Assembly: GCA_002373995.1 (NCBI GenBank)
Contig: DFLB01000063.1
Location: 1,246 to 65,245, forward strand
DNA: 64,000 nt
Direction: 5' to 3'
Origin: Bacteroidales bacterium UBA3630
GTDB taxonomy: Bacteria; Bacteroidota; Bacteroidia; Bacteroidales; P3
The notes below the pieces were generated by a model. That model worked only from the letters and a program-made list of their open reading frames with translations, was not told where the DNA came from and made no database searches. The position numbers and the translations under genes are program-made. Of the stretch, positions 8,315-16,355 are shown piece after piece. Within the stretch, counting starts at the first letter, position 1. Each line of letters begins with the position of its first letter.

Positions 8315-9187
8315 CTATCTCTTCTTCAACGACAAAATCTCGCGAGCCTCGTCGCTCGTAGCCACCGGGCGACCCAACAGCTTGGCCATCCTCACCACCT
8401 TGTCCACCAGCTCGCCGTTGCTCTTCGCCAGCACGCCGCGCTCCAGATACAGGTTATCCTCGAAACCCACGCGCACATTGCCGCCCATCACAATGGCGGG
8501 AGCCGCCAGCGTGAAAGCGTTGCGCCCTATACCCGTGGCAGTCCACGTGCTGCCCGCGGGGATGTTCTTCACCATCCACACCAGGTTGTCCACCGTGGCG
8601 CTCGCGCAACCCAGCACACCCAGCACAAAGTTAAACTGCATCGGCACCAACGGCAGCGGCGCACCGTCGGGACCAGCCACGCCGAACGCACTCGGCACCT
8701 GACCCTTCTTCGCCATATGCACGATCGTCTCCAGGTGACCCATCTCAAAACACTCATACTCAGGCTTGATGCCCTTCTCAATCATGCGACGCCCAAAGGC
8801 ACGCATCGTCGGCATCGTGTTGTCGAAGATGTCGTCGCCGAAATTGCAGGTACCGCAATCCAGCGTGGCCATCTCAGGCACCGGCGTCGTGTTCGTCGAG
8901 TCCAGTCGCTCGTCAGGCGTCATACCCACGGCACCACCCGTGCTCGGTATCAGGATCACATTCGGGCACTCCTTCAGGATAGCCTCCGTGCACTCCTGGA
9001 AACGCACATGGCTCTGCGTCGGCGTACCGTCGTCCTCGCGCACATGCAGATGCACGATGGCGGCACCCGCATCCACAGCACTCTTCGCCTCGCGCACAAT
9101 CTCCTCGACCGTATAAGGCACATTGGGATTCTGTTCCTTTGTCACTTCAGCGCCGCATATAGCAGCGGTAATAATCAGCTTTTCCAT
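8315..9187 (-). CDS. kce: Beta-keto acid cleavage enzyme, 3-keto-5-aminohexanoate cleavage (Kce) type
   Basis: 290 residues of the DUF849/BKACE family, which condense a beta-keto acid with acetyl-CoA to give an acyl-CoA and acetoacetate. Kce does this for 3-keto-5-aminohexanoate in lysine fermentation. The N-terminus MEKLIITAAICGAEVTKEQN and the zinc ligands in IVHLHVR (His46, His48) are conserved; STGGAVGM, TLDCGTCNFGDD and the late Glu in VRVGFEDN also fit the family. The other lysine-fermentation genes (kamA, kamDE, kdd, kal) are not in the window, so another beta-keto acid could be the substrate. It is cytosolic, with its own promoter; the exported deiminase follows after 12 bases. Confidence 0.88.
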   Translation of the reverse strand: MEKLIITAAICGAEVTKEQNPNVPYTVEEIVREAKSAVDAGAAIVHLHVREDDGTPTQSHVRFQECTEAILKECPNVILIPSTGGAVGMTPDERLDSTNTTPVPEMATLDCGTCNFGDDIFDNTMPTMRAFGRRMIEKGIKPEYECFEMGHLETIVHMAKKGQVPSAFGVAGPDGAPLPLVPMQFNFVLGVLGCASATVDNLVWMVKNIPAGSTWTATGIGRNAFTLAAPAIVMGGNVRVGFEDNLYLERGVLAKSNGELVDKVVRMAKLLGRPVATSDEAREILSLKKR

Positions 9188-9223
9188 TGTATTTTATCTT
9201 TTTAAGTTTGCAATAAGAAAATG

Positions 9224-9253
9224 CAAAAATACAAAAAAAATCCCTTCCGCAAA
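9224..9253 (-). promoter_or_regulatory. Promoter of the kce-deiminase unit
   Basis: Minus-strand TATTTTTG (9224-9231) matches TAnnTTTG, with TTTG (9250-9253) 18 bases upstream. The leader is about 30 bases. The rest of 9188-9460 has no gene and contains a dispersed repeat. Confidence 0.55.
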
Positions 9254-9366
9254 AAAAACTTGCACCGTTTGTTTGCCAACCAGCGCAAATATGCTACATG
9301 TAACAGACTTTCAGCACCTTAACACAAATAGTCTCACAACAACCTGACCATTAGGCAACTACAGCT

Positions 9367-9423
9367 CTCGGTCCGGGGATGGTCCGATGGTGGTCCGATG
9401 GCGGTCCGATAAAATGCGGACCA
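9367..9423 (+). repeat. Dispersed GGTCCG element, copy 1 (11-bp units)
   Basis: GGTCCG recurs at 9370, 9381, 9392 and 9403, a strict 11-base period. The element begins CTCGGTCCGGGGATGGTCCG and ends TCCGATAAAATGCGGACC. The same head and a near-identical tail occur in reverse orientation at 57841-57909. It lies about 40 bases beyond the stop of the minus-strand gene at 9461. Confidence 0.85.
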
Positions 9424-9460
9424 AGGGCGGCGCACGGGCGGTGGGGAGGCAGGTGTGGGG

Positions 9461-10759
9461 TCAGTTGACAGGCTGGACCTGCTTGCGCAGCAGCTCGATG
9501 TCAAGCTGCTGATAGGTGATGCTGGCTGTGTCGGCAAAGTGGGCACGGTTGGCGGTGTAGGTCTCGCGGTCGTATTCGGTGGCTTTGTCGAAGAGGCTCC
9601 GCGCGACGGCACGCTTGAGTTGAGCAAAGTCGAGGCGGCCTTCTTCGTAGCGTTGCACATCATTATCGGACAGATATTTGCGCACTTTCTCGAACTGGGC
9701 TTCCGGCAGGCGCCCCTGCTCGTCGAGGCTCCGCTCAAGTTCGGGAAAGTTGACCCACGAGGTGATGGTGGTTTCAAGGAGGGCGATGTTCTTGCGGTTC
9801 TTGTCGGTATAGTAGCCAAGGTAGGCGTGGCAGGGTTCGACGAAGATGACAGGCTTGAGGCCTATCTTGCGGAGGATGGAGGCAAAGAAGACGCAGGCGT
9901 CGACACAGTTGGCCTGGCGCGTGTCGTAGACTTCGTCAAAGAAGCGGATGTGCTGTACGTTGGCACGCGGCGAGGGATTGGAGGTGCAGGTGATGGAGCT
10001 GTAGGCTATGCCGCGGTCGAGGACATAGTACCAGACGGCGAAGACTTGGTCGCGAACAGCCTGCGCTCCATTCTGGTAGCCAGAGAGCCGCGAGACATTG
10101 CCCTGGGCAAGTATGTCGCTCAGTATCTGCGCAATATAGGGGTGGTCCTCGTTGACATAGGCGGCGAAGAGCCAGCGGAAGTCAGACGCATGGCCCTCAT
10201 AGAGGAGCGAGAGGGGGCATTCGTTGACGGAACGATAGGCGAGGCGCAGGTTCTTGATGTCTACTTCCTCGTCGTTGATGTAGCAGGTGAAGGTGAGGTC
10301 GACGGTGCCAGGCTGTCGCAGACGGCGCAGGATGTCGTACTTCCACTTCAAGGAGGGGGTGAAGGTGTAGGTCTCGCCGCGGCGGGGAAGGATTTCCTGG
10401 ATGATGGTGACGTAGTTGAGCATGGAGGAGTCGACGACAATGCGAAGGACGCTGTTGTCGGCGGGAGCAGTGAGGGAGACAGCAAATGAGGAGCCGGTGG
10501 CAGGGAGCGGGGAGCCGGTGGCAGATTTGCCGTTCTCCGTTCTCCGTTCAATGCTTGTCTGGTTGGTGGCAAGGATGAGCGAGGGATAGAGCTGGTTGTC
10601 GAAGAGGGGATCGTACTGCACGCCAAAAGCCACCTGACGAGGGTCGAACATCTTGTTGGTCTTAGGCTGACGGCAGGCCGCCAACAGGAGCAGTACGGCG
10701 GCAGAGAGGACAATGCTCAATAGAGCCTGTCCGGATTTTGGGTGACGAATTCGGACCAT
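9461..10759 (-). CDS. Lipoprotein with transglutaminase-like domain
   Basis: 432 residues from ATG 10759, inside the end of ruvC (43-base overlap); this start gives a clean lipoprotein signal with lipobox LAAC (Cys29). The C-terminal half has a transglutaminase-like (papain-fold) core: Cys285 in QANCVDACVFF, His311 in EPCHAYLGYY and an acidic residue (about Glu329) in ALLETT, fitting a Cys-His-acid triad. Such domains act as peptidases, amidases or cross-linkers; the substrate is unknown. The N-terminal half is beta-rich and contains an odd stretch (RRTENGKSATGSPLPATG) encoded by 7-bp tandem repeats (10490-10550). It is the last gene of the long minus-strand run. Confidence 0.8.
   Translation of the reverse strand: MVRIRHPKSGQALLSIVLSAAVLLLLAACRQPKTNKMFDPRQVAFGVQYDPLFDNQLYPSLILATNQTSIERRTENGKSATGSPLPATGSSFAVSLTAPADNSVLRIVVDSSMLNYVTIIQEILPRRGETYTFTPSLKWKYDILRRLRQPGTVDLTFTCYINDEEVDIKNLRLAYRSVNECPLSLLYEGHASDFRWLFAAYVNEDHPYIAQILSDILAQGNVSRLSGYQNGAQAVRDQVFAVWYYVLDRGIAYSSITCTSNPSPRANVQHIRFFDEVYDTRQANCVDACVFFASILRKIGLKPVIFVEPCHAYLGYYTDKNRKNIALLETTITSWVNFPELERSLDEQGRLPEAQFEKVRKYLSDNDVQRYEEGRLDFAQLKRAVARSLFDKATEYDRETYTANRAHFADTASITYQQLDIELLRKQVQPVN
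10490..10550. repeat. 7-bp tandem repeats inside a lipoprotein gene
   Basis: Two adjoining heptamer blocks lie within the coding sequence. The first reads GGAGCCG, GTGGCAG, GGAGCGG, GGAGCCG, GTGGCAG (10490-10524), so its direct repeat has a 21-base period. The second is CCGTTCT, CCGTTCT, CCGTTCA (10530-10550). Confidence 0.85.
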
Positions 10760-11298
10760 TGCTGTTTTGTCGATTTGTGTCTTTTCTTGGCAGGTTTCAG
10801 TTGTTCGCGCAGGTCGGCCAAGGGGTTGGAGAACTGCATGTGGCACGTGTAGGCCACAGCGAGGGCGTCGGTGGCATCGAGGTAGCGCGGCGAGTCGTCG
10901 AAACCAAGGATGGAGCGCAGGAGCGCGGCCACCTGCTCCTTGGTGGCATTGCCGTTGCCGGTGACGGTTTGCTTGATGACGGAGGGCTCATATTCGGTGT
11001 AGCTGAGGTCGCGACTCATGGCGGCAGCGATGGCTACCCCTTGGGCGCGCCCCAGCTTGAGCATAGACTGCACGTTTTTGCCGAAGAAGGGGGCTTCGAT
11101 GGCGAGGTGGTCTGGGTGAAAGGCGTCGATGATGCGCAAGGTGGAGTCGAAGATGCGGCGTATCCTCTGGCCGAAGTCGGGTATGTTGCGGAGATAGAGC
11201 ACGTCCATCGCCACTATCTTGAGTGACGTGGGGTCGTCGGTTTCAAGCAGACTGTAGCCGAGGATGCGTGTACCGGGGTCTATTCCGAGAATGAGCAT
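10717..11298 (-). CDS. ruvC: Holliday junction resolvase RuvC
   Basis: 193 residues, slightly longer than the usual ~175. RuvC is the dimeric endonuclease that resolves four-way junctions with RuvAB. The RNase H-like fold and acidic active site are visible: Asp7 in GIDPGTRILGY, Glu68 in LAIEAPFFGKN, and Asp141/Asp144 in YLDATDALAVA. The Gly-Asn-Gly/Lys segment TVTGNGNATKEQV is also conserved. The tail (KPAKKRHKSTKQQWSEF) is a basic extension. It sits between rseC and the transglutaminase-like lipoprotein in the minus-strand run and overlaps the latter's start. Confidence 0.95.
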   Translation of the reverse strand: MLILGIDPGTRILGYSLLETDDPTSLKIVAMDVLYLRNIPDFGQRIRRIFDSTLRIIDAFHPDHLAIEAPFFGKNVQSMLKLGRAQGVAIAAAMSRDLSYTEYEPSVIKQTVTGNGNATKEQVAALLRSILGFDDSPRYLDATDALAVAYTCHMQFSNPLADLREQLKPAKKRHKSTKQQWSEFVTQNPDRLY

Positions 11299-11307
11299 TT
11301 TCTGTGT

Positions 11308-11739
11308 TTAGTGTTCTGGTGCACTCAGACTGAGGGTGAAGCGGCTCTCTATTTTGCGGCGGCGCAGGTAGAGGAGGGCCACGTAGAGCCCCAGCACGGC
11401 GAAGGCGGAGAGCACAACGAGCCACTCCGGAGCGCCCGCCAGCGAGAGCCCGACAATGGCGGCGAGCATGAGGATGGCGGGGAGCACATAGGCTATCCAG
11501 ACGGCGAGCATACCGCGGCTTTCGTCGATGTTGACGACGACACGCTGTCCTACGGCGAAGCGCTGCCAGTCGTCGGAGGGCACCTGTATGGTTTTGTCCT
11601 TAGATTCGGCAAAGCCGCATTTGCCGTGCGCGGCACAGGCGGCACAAGCACTGACGGCTTCGATCTGCACGGTCACACGGTGCGGTGCAACGGCGGTCAC
11701 CACGCCGTCGTGCGATGCTATTCGGTCCAATCTCTCCAT
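11308..11739 (-). CDS. rseC: RseC/MucC-family membrane protein
   Basis: 143 residues. The N-terminal cytoplasmic domain has the family's cysteine cluster (Cys32, Cys35, Cys41 in SACAACAAHGKCGF), and two transmembrane helices follow (about 78-101 and 106-125) before a basic tail. RseC/SoxR-reducing proteins are associated with Rnf-type electron transfer and with envelope stress signalling; in Bacteroidota they often precede rnfB, but no rnf gene is nearby here. The start overlaps the end of the WG-repeat gene by 22 bases and ruvC follows 9 bases later. Confidence 0.85.
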   Translation of the reverse strand: MERLDRIASHDGVVTAVAPHRVTVQIEAVSACAACAAHGKCGFAESKDKTIQVPSDDWQRFAVGQRVVVNIDESRGMLAVWIAYVLPAILMLAAIVGLSLAGAPEWLVVLSAFAVLGLYVALLYLRRRKIESRFTLSLSAPEH

Positions 11740-13010
11740 GCTACAATTCCTTTACAGTTTTTCACACAACGTCCGCGACGGTCCACCTTACGCACCTCGC
11801 CGTTGTAGATAACTTCGGCACGACCGTGCTTGAACGGCGTGGTGAGGTCGAAGATGAAGGGCAGGAAGATGTCACCGTGGGTATCGATGTAGCCCCATCG
11901 CCCATTGAGGCGCACGGCGGCGAGGCCGTCGGCAAATTCGAAGGCGTCGTCGAAGTAGTAGTCGATGACAAGGTTGCCGTCAAGGTTCACGTAGGCAAAA
12001 CGACCATTGCGCTCGACGAGGGCGAGACTGTCGCGGTAGATATAGGCGTCGCGTTTGGGCGACGAGTATTCATATTCCATAGGAAGGACGAAACGTCCGG
12101 CGGTGTCGATGATACCGTAGCGTTCATTGTACGAGACCATAGCGCGGCCAAGATCGAAGTAGCCCACTCGATCATACTCACAGGGAATGACTTCACGGCC
12201 GCTACGGTCGAGGAAGCCGTAGAGGTCGGCACGCTGCACCGGCAAGCGGCCTTCGCTGATGCCGCCGCTCCAAGTGTAGACAAAGTCGGTGAGGGGTTTC
12301 ATGCGCTTGTCGAATAGCGCCATACCGCTCTGGTCGCCAGCAAAGAAGAGGGTGTCGAAACTGGAGGTCATCTGCTCGTAGACTGTGGGGAGCACCTCGC
12401 GGCCAGAGTGGTCTATCAGCCCCCAACGCTGGTAGCGCTGCACAGGAGCAAAGCCGTCGTGGAAGGGCTGTGCATATTCGTAGACGGGGGGAAAGAGCTG
12501 CCGCCCGAGGGTGTCGATATAGGTGTAGTAGACGAAGAGCGAATCGACGATGACACCGACCGGAGCACAGCCTTCAGAGAAGCTGCCGGCGGCGATGTAC
12601 TGGAGCGGTATGACCTCATTGCCTTCCATGTCGGTATAGCCATATCGTTCGTCTTTGTAGACCAGCACACGGCCCTCAGAGGGCTGTTCGAGGCTGTGAT
12701 AGATACAGGGCACCACCTCGCGGCCCGTACTGTCGATGAGGCCCCACTGGTTGAGATCCATCAACACACGGCAGTAGCCTCCTTTGAAGCGGTCTACGTG
12801 CATATACTTGTTGGGGACAATCTGCGTACCATCCTCGAGACGGAACCCGTAGCGTCCGTCTGACTTGGTAGTTTCGATGCCGTTAATAAAGACAAGGTCA
12901 CAACCACATTTCTCGTCGGTGATGATTTTCACATCGTCGTCCTCCTGCTGTGCCATTATGGGCACAGCGGCAAGAAGGAACAGGGGCAGGATGCTGAAAA
13001 AAGGTTTCAT
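11718..13010 (-). CDS. Secreted WG-repeat protein
   Basis: 430 residues with a signal peptide ending IMAQ. The rest is made of WG repeats, about 40 residues each, with the pattern (R/Q)(W/Y)G-(L/F)-(I/L)-D-x-x-GREV-(V/L)-P-x-x-Y: examples are WGLIDSTGREVVPCIY, YGYTDMEGNEVIPLQY, WGLIDHSGREVLPTVY and YGFLDRSGREVIPCEY. WG repeats form a beta-rich binding scaffold of uncertain partner. The ATG overlaps the batE stop in an ATGA arrangement (13007-13010), indicating translational coupling to the bat operon, so it may act with the Bat proteins in the periplasm; that is inference. Confidence 0.88.
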   Translation of the reverse strand: MKPFFSILPLFLLAAVPIMAQQEDDDVKIITDEKCGCDLVFINGIETTKSDGRYGFRLEDGTQIVPNKYMHVDRFKGGYCRVLMDLNQWGLIDSTGREVVPCIYHSLEQPSEGRVLVYKDERYGYTDMEGNEVIPLQYIAAGSFSEGCAPVGVIVDSLFVYYTYIDTLGRQLFPPVYEYAQPFHDGFAPVQRYQRWGLIDHSGREVLPTVYEQMTSSFDTLFFAGDQSGMALFDKRMKPLTDFVYTWSGGISEGRLPVQRADLYGFLDRSGREVIPCEYDRVGYFDLGRAMVSYNERYGIIDTAGRFVLPMEYEYSSPKRDAYIYRDSLALVERNGRFAYVNLDGNLVIDYYFDDAFEFADGLAAVRLNGRWGYIDTHGDIFLPFIFDLTTPFKHGRAEVIYNGEVRKVDRRGRCVKNCKGIVAWRDWTE

Positions 13011-13759
13011 ATTCGTTCGATGTCGGAACTAAGGCACCAGCCTGTGGTACCGTCGCTGAGCGTTATCTTGTACCATCCGGAGAGGCTGTCGCTAACAGTG
13101 ACAACGGTGCCCTCGTGGAGGATAAGTTTATCGACACTGCCCGATTCGGGAGAACTTTTAACGGTGACGGCCTGGGGCATAACGACGGCCTCGCGGTGAG
13201 CGTTGTACTGCGATGTAGAACGCAGCAAGAGCCAGGTAGCGAGGAGCAACAGCAAAAGCATCAGCACACCGGCCACAAGACCCGTTTTACGCATACCACG
13301 GGTGCGTCCCAGACAGAACAGCACCACCGATACGCCGAGGAGCGCCAGTATGACGACCCATATCACACGCCACACTGACGGCATGATGTGGGTACACAGA
13401 GCATCGATCCAGCGGACAATAAACAACTTGGGCATTACGGCAATACGGTCAACGGTACGGGCATCGGCCAGTTCGAGGTTTTCGCGTGCATCGCGCATAC
13501 CGGGCGCCAGACGCAGGGCACGCTTGTAGTTGAGAATGGCCTGTGCCGTCTGGTCGGTGCGGTAATAGGCATTGCCAAGATTGTAGTAGAGGTCGGCAGA
13601 AGCATAGCCTCCAGCCAGAACACTCTCGTACTGTACGATGGCGGCCTCATAGTCTCCACTACGGTAGAGCGCATCAGCCTGAGCCGCCACATCCCCGACA
13701 CCGGCATGCAACGCCACGGGGAGGAGCAAGGATGTTAATATAAGGAGTATTCTTTTCAT
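13007..13759 (-). CDS. batE: BatE, TPR protein with SH3-like domain
   Basis: 250 residues from ATG 13759, chosen because it begins the signal peptide MKRILLILTSLLLPVALHAG. Tetratricopeptide repeats follow (ALYRSGDYEAAIVQYESVL, LYYNLGNAYYRTDQTAQAIL), then two hydrophobic helices (WRVIWVVILALLGVSVVLF and GLVAGVLMLLLLLLATWLLL), then a bacterial SH3-like domain ending WYKITLSDGTTGWCLSSDI. This is the standard BatE layout; Bat proteins are linked to aerotolerance and virulence in Bacteroides and Francisella, though their biochemistry is unsettled. It follows batD by 13 bases and overlaps the WG-repeat gene. Confidence 0.9.
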   Translation of the reverse strand: MKRILLILTSLLLPVALHAGVGDVAAQADALYRSGDYEAAIVQYESVLAGGYASADLYYNLGNAYYRTDQTAQAILNYKRALRLAPGMRDARENLELADARTVDRIAVMPKLFIVRWIDALCTHIMPSVWRVIWVVILALLGVSVVLFCLGRTRGMRKTGLVAGVLMLLLLLLATWLLLRSTSQYNAHREAVVMPQAVTVKSSPESGSVDKLILHEGTVVTVSDSLSGWYKITLSDGTTGWCLSSDIERI

Positions 13760-13772
13760 TCTGTTGGTGATG

Positions 13773-15596
13773 TTAAAGTTCGGCAATCATATCGAACGCT
13801 TCGTCATAGACGGACTGCATCTGAGCATGAGCGTCGCCGGGGGCGAAACGTGCTATATCGACATCCTGAAGCACCTTCATGATACGCTCCTGTTGCTCGG
13901 CGGCCACCTGCTTGCTGTTGAGGCATTCGGTCACGGTCTCACGGTTGAGACGTGAAAGTTCGATGCTGTACTTGTCTGACAGACATCCCCAGATGGCTCG
14001 GTAGATTTCCTCATAGAAATGCTGGGTGTCGTTGCTGCCGAGGAAAGAGGAAGCACGTTTGAGGCGCTTGCGGGCCATACGCGTGGCACGCTTGCGGCGC
14101 ATACCGGCAACATCCTGTTCGGCAATGCGATGGCGGCGTCCGAAGACCAGGGCGGCAACGGTGAGCAACACCACGGCTGCCGCCGCAGCCCAGAATAGCC
14201 AGCCGGCATGCTGCTCGTTTCGCACAGGCAGAAGTCGACCGACGGGATGGATATAGTTAATGTCCTTGTTAAGCAGCCTTACGTCATCCTTGCCGGCCAC
14301 ATGCGTCATGGCCCGCGCGTCGCCTTTCTCGACCTCGAGCACCTGCTGTTCGACGTACTTGGTGACATACTGGCCCGTCGAGGGGTCGAAGAAAACAAAC
14401 TTTAGCCGGGGGATAGTGTATTTGCCCTGCGAGCGAGGGATGAGTATCCACTCGTAGCTGCGGCTACCACTGATGCCGTTCTCGCCACGCTTGATTTTAT
14501 CATCAATCTGAGGGTCATAAGCCTCGAAGACATTCGGGAACTGCGGCTCGGGAGCAGCGATAAGCATCAGATTGCCCGTGCCGCTGATGTTGACACGATA
14601 GCTGACCGCTTCATTGGCCTTCACCGTGGCGAGGTTAAGCCCACCAGAGATGTCGAAGCGCCCTACCCCACCCGTGAAGCCCTCAGGGGCCGCCGGCAAG
14701 GGGCGCACGTTGACCGTCACAGGGGCGGTGCTCAGGGGGCGTTCGACAGCCTGTTGAGCGCTGAAGAAAGGATCATCGAAGAGGTCCCAAATACTGCCGC
14801 TGCGCTTACGTTGCTGCCGCACCATAGCCAACACATTCAGGTTCAACGGCTCGATGGTAAGCTTACCACTCTCCTGGGCGAACAGGGCCCCCTTGCGGAT
14901 CTCTGCCACCTGATAGCGTCGGTCGCCAATGGTCTCCTCATATTGCTTGATTTTGCTTCCCTCGCTGAGATCTTCGGCCCAGAAGCCGCGGTTGCCAGGG
15001 AGTTTGTCGATAGCAAACTGGCTGATAGGCACCTGGGTATAAATCTTATAAGTGATAATCACCTGCTCGCCTTGATAGGGGTTAGACTTGCTCACCGAGG
15101 CACGGGCGAAGAGGGTCTTTTCGTCAATCTGCGTCGGTTGCTGGGACTGCTGCTGTCCCCAGGGGTCGTAAGCCTGGCGCTGTTGCTGCTGTTGCTGCTG
15201 TCGTTGTTGCCGCTGCGAGGCGCTGAGCTTCTCCACCTTGATGGTAAACGGCTTCGAGCTGATCTTTTTTCCATCGGCTGTGCAGCTGGCTGCATCCACC
15301 GTAAACGAGCCCTCCATGTCGGCCATCAGCGTGTAGGAGAAAGTTGTTGAGACCGAACGGGACATCTGGCCGTTGGAGAAACTCATGCTTGTAGAGCTCG
15401 ATGTATTGGGTCCTGAGCGCAAAGAAAAGCCCTTGAAAGAAGGGCCACGGAAGTCCTTAGCCTGCTCATTGACCACAAAACGCACGGTAAAATTGTCGCC
15501 CACATACACGGACGACGGCGCCTGCACGGTGATTTCCTGCGCGTACACCATGCATACCGCGCACAGCGCTATCAGAGATATGATGATCCTTTTCAT
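13773..15596 (-). CDS. batD: BatD, oxygen-tolerance membrane protein
   Basis: 607 residues. A signal peptide (MKRIIISLIALCAVCMVYAQ) is followed by the BatD beta-domains (VYVGDNFTVRFVVNEQAKDFRGP, SYTLMADMEG), a Q-rich insertion (about 130-155, QRQQRQQQQQQQRQ), further periplasmic beta-domains (GEQVIITYKIYT, VTVNVRPLPAAPEGFTGGVG), one transmembrane helix (about 461-483) and a cytoplasmic basic helical tail. BatD is the large membrane component expected to work with the vWA proteins BatA and BatB. It starts 3 bases after the batC stop. Confidence 0.92.
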   Translation of the reverse strand: MKRIIISLIALCAVCMVYAQEITVQAPSSVYVGDNFTVRFVVNEQAKDFRGPSFKGFSLRSGPNTSSSTSMSFSNGQMSRSVSTTFSYTLMADMEGSFTVDAASCTADGKKISSKPFTIKVEKLSASQRQQRQQQQQQQRQAYDPWGQQQSQQPTQIDEKTLFARASVSKSNPYQGEQVIITYKIYTQVPISQFAIDKLPGNRGFWAEDLSEGSKIKQYEETIGDRRYQVAEIRKGALFAQESGKLTIEPLNLNVLAMVRQQRKRSGSIWDLFDDPFFSAQQAVERPLSTAPVTVNVRPLPAAPEGFTGGVGRFDISGGLNLATVKANEAVSYRVNISGTGNLMLIAAPEPQFPNVFEAYDPQIDDKIKRGENGISGSRSYEWILIPRSQGKYTIPRLKFVFFDPSTGQYVTKYVEQQVLEVEKGDARAMTHVAGKDDVRLLNKDINYIHPVGRLLPVRNEQHAGWLFWAAAAAVVLLTVAALVFGRRHRIAEQDVAGMRRKRATRMARKRLKRASSFLGSNDTQHFYEEIYRAIWGCLSDKYSIELSRLNRETVTECLNSKQVAAEQQERIMKVLQDVDIARFAPGDAHAQMQSVYDEAFDMIAEL

Positions 15597-15599
15597 TAT

Positions 15600-16355
15600 C
15601 TACCAGTCCTTGTCTGTTTTCTTCATGCGAGCCGGTTGCTCAGCGCGGGCTTTGTCGCGCAGAGCCTGTCGCTCATTGTTTTTGACAGCCTCCAGCATTC
15701 GCTCAGCATCTTGCTTGCGCTGCTGCTGTTGCTGCTGCTGACGTTGATCTTGCTGTTGTTGCTGCTGTTGCTGTTGTTGTTGCTGTTGTTGCTGTTGCTG
15801 CTGTTGTTGCTGCTGTTGTTGTTGCTGTTGCTGTTGCTGTTGTTGCTTATTCTGATTCTGATTGTCCTGTTGCTGGTTTTGCTGGTTCTGATTCTGCTGC
15901 TGTTGCTGCTGCAACAGACGGCGGGCGTAGGCCAGATTGTAGCGAGTGTCGTCGTTCTTGGGGTCCAGTTTCAAAGCCTCTTGATAGCTCTCCACGGCCT
16001 GCTGCAAGCCCTGCATCTGCTCTGACTGCATTGCCATTTTAAGGTAGCTGTTGCCTTGGTTGTGCAGCGCCTGGGCCCGACGGCGGCTGTCGATATCTTT
16101 GGCTTCGAGCGATTGCCGATAGTGGCGTGCCGCCTCGTCGTATTTCTGCTGCCGATAGAGGGCATTACCCAGGTTGTACTGCCCGCGGTAGTCCGTCGTA
16201 TCGCGTTCCAGCGCACGCCGATAGGCCACTTCCGCCTGGTCGTGGTGCTGTTTCTTATACTGTCTGTTGCCCTCGCGCAGCTGATGCCTGTTGGCCTGAG
16301 CCAACAGAGTGCAGCTTACTGCCAAGAGCAATACTGTCAAGAGAATTCTTTTCAT
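15600..16355 (-). CDS. batC: BatC, TPR protein with long polyglutamine tract
   Basis: 251 residues from ATG 16355; this ATG overlaps the batB stop as ATGA, so translation is coupled. A signal peptide (MKRILLTVLLLAVSCTLLAQ) precedes TPR units (VAYRRALERDTTDYRGQYNLGNALY; ALHNQGNSYLKMAMQ; ALKLDPKNDDTRYNLAYARRLL). A glutamine-rich region follows, with 32 consecutive Gln encoded at 15750-15845 by mixed CAG and CAA codons, then a short basic helix. TPR and charged low-complexity linkers are usual for BatC, but such a long pure Q run is not. The run may act as a flexible spacer or coiled assembly region. Confidence 0.9.
   Translation of the reverse strand: MKRILLTVLLLAVSCTLLAQANRHQLREGNRQYKKQHHDQAEVAYRRALERDTTDYRGQYNLGNALYRQQKYDEAARHYRQSLEAKDIDSRRRAQALHNQGNSYLKMAMQSEQMQGLQQAVESYQEALKLDPKNDDTRYNLAYARRLLQQQQQQNQNQQNQQQDNQNQNKQQQQQQQQQQQQQQQQQQQQQQQQQQQQQQQQDQRQQQQQQQRKQDAERMLEAVKNNERQALRDKARAEQPARMKKTDKDW

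Noticed and set aside
6356..9205. A 949-residue plus-strand open frame antisense to the deiminase and kce
   Set aside because: It is His-, Arg- and Val-rich, lacks any family motif, and both minus-strand genes have full catalytic motifs. It is a by-product of GC-rich codon use.
15636..16025. A plus-strand polyleucine 'membrane protein'
   Set aside because: It is the reverse complement of the BatC polyglutamine tract; a real gene with BatC motifs is on the minus strand.
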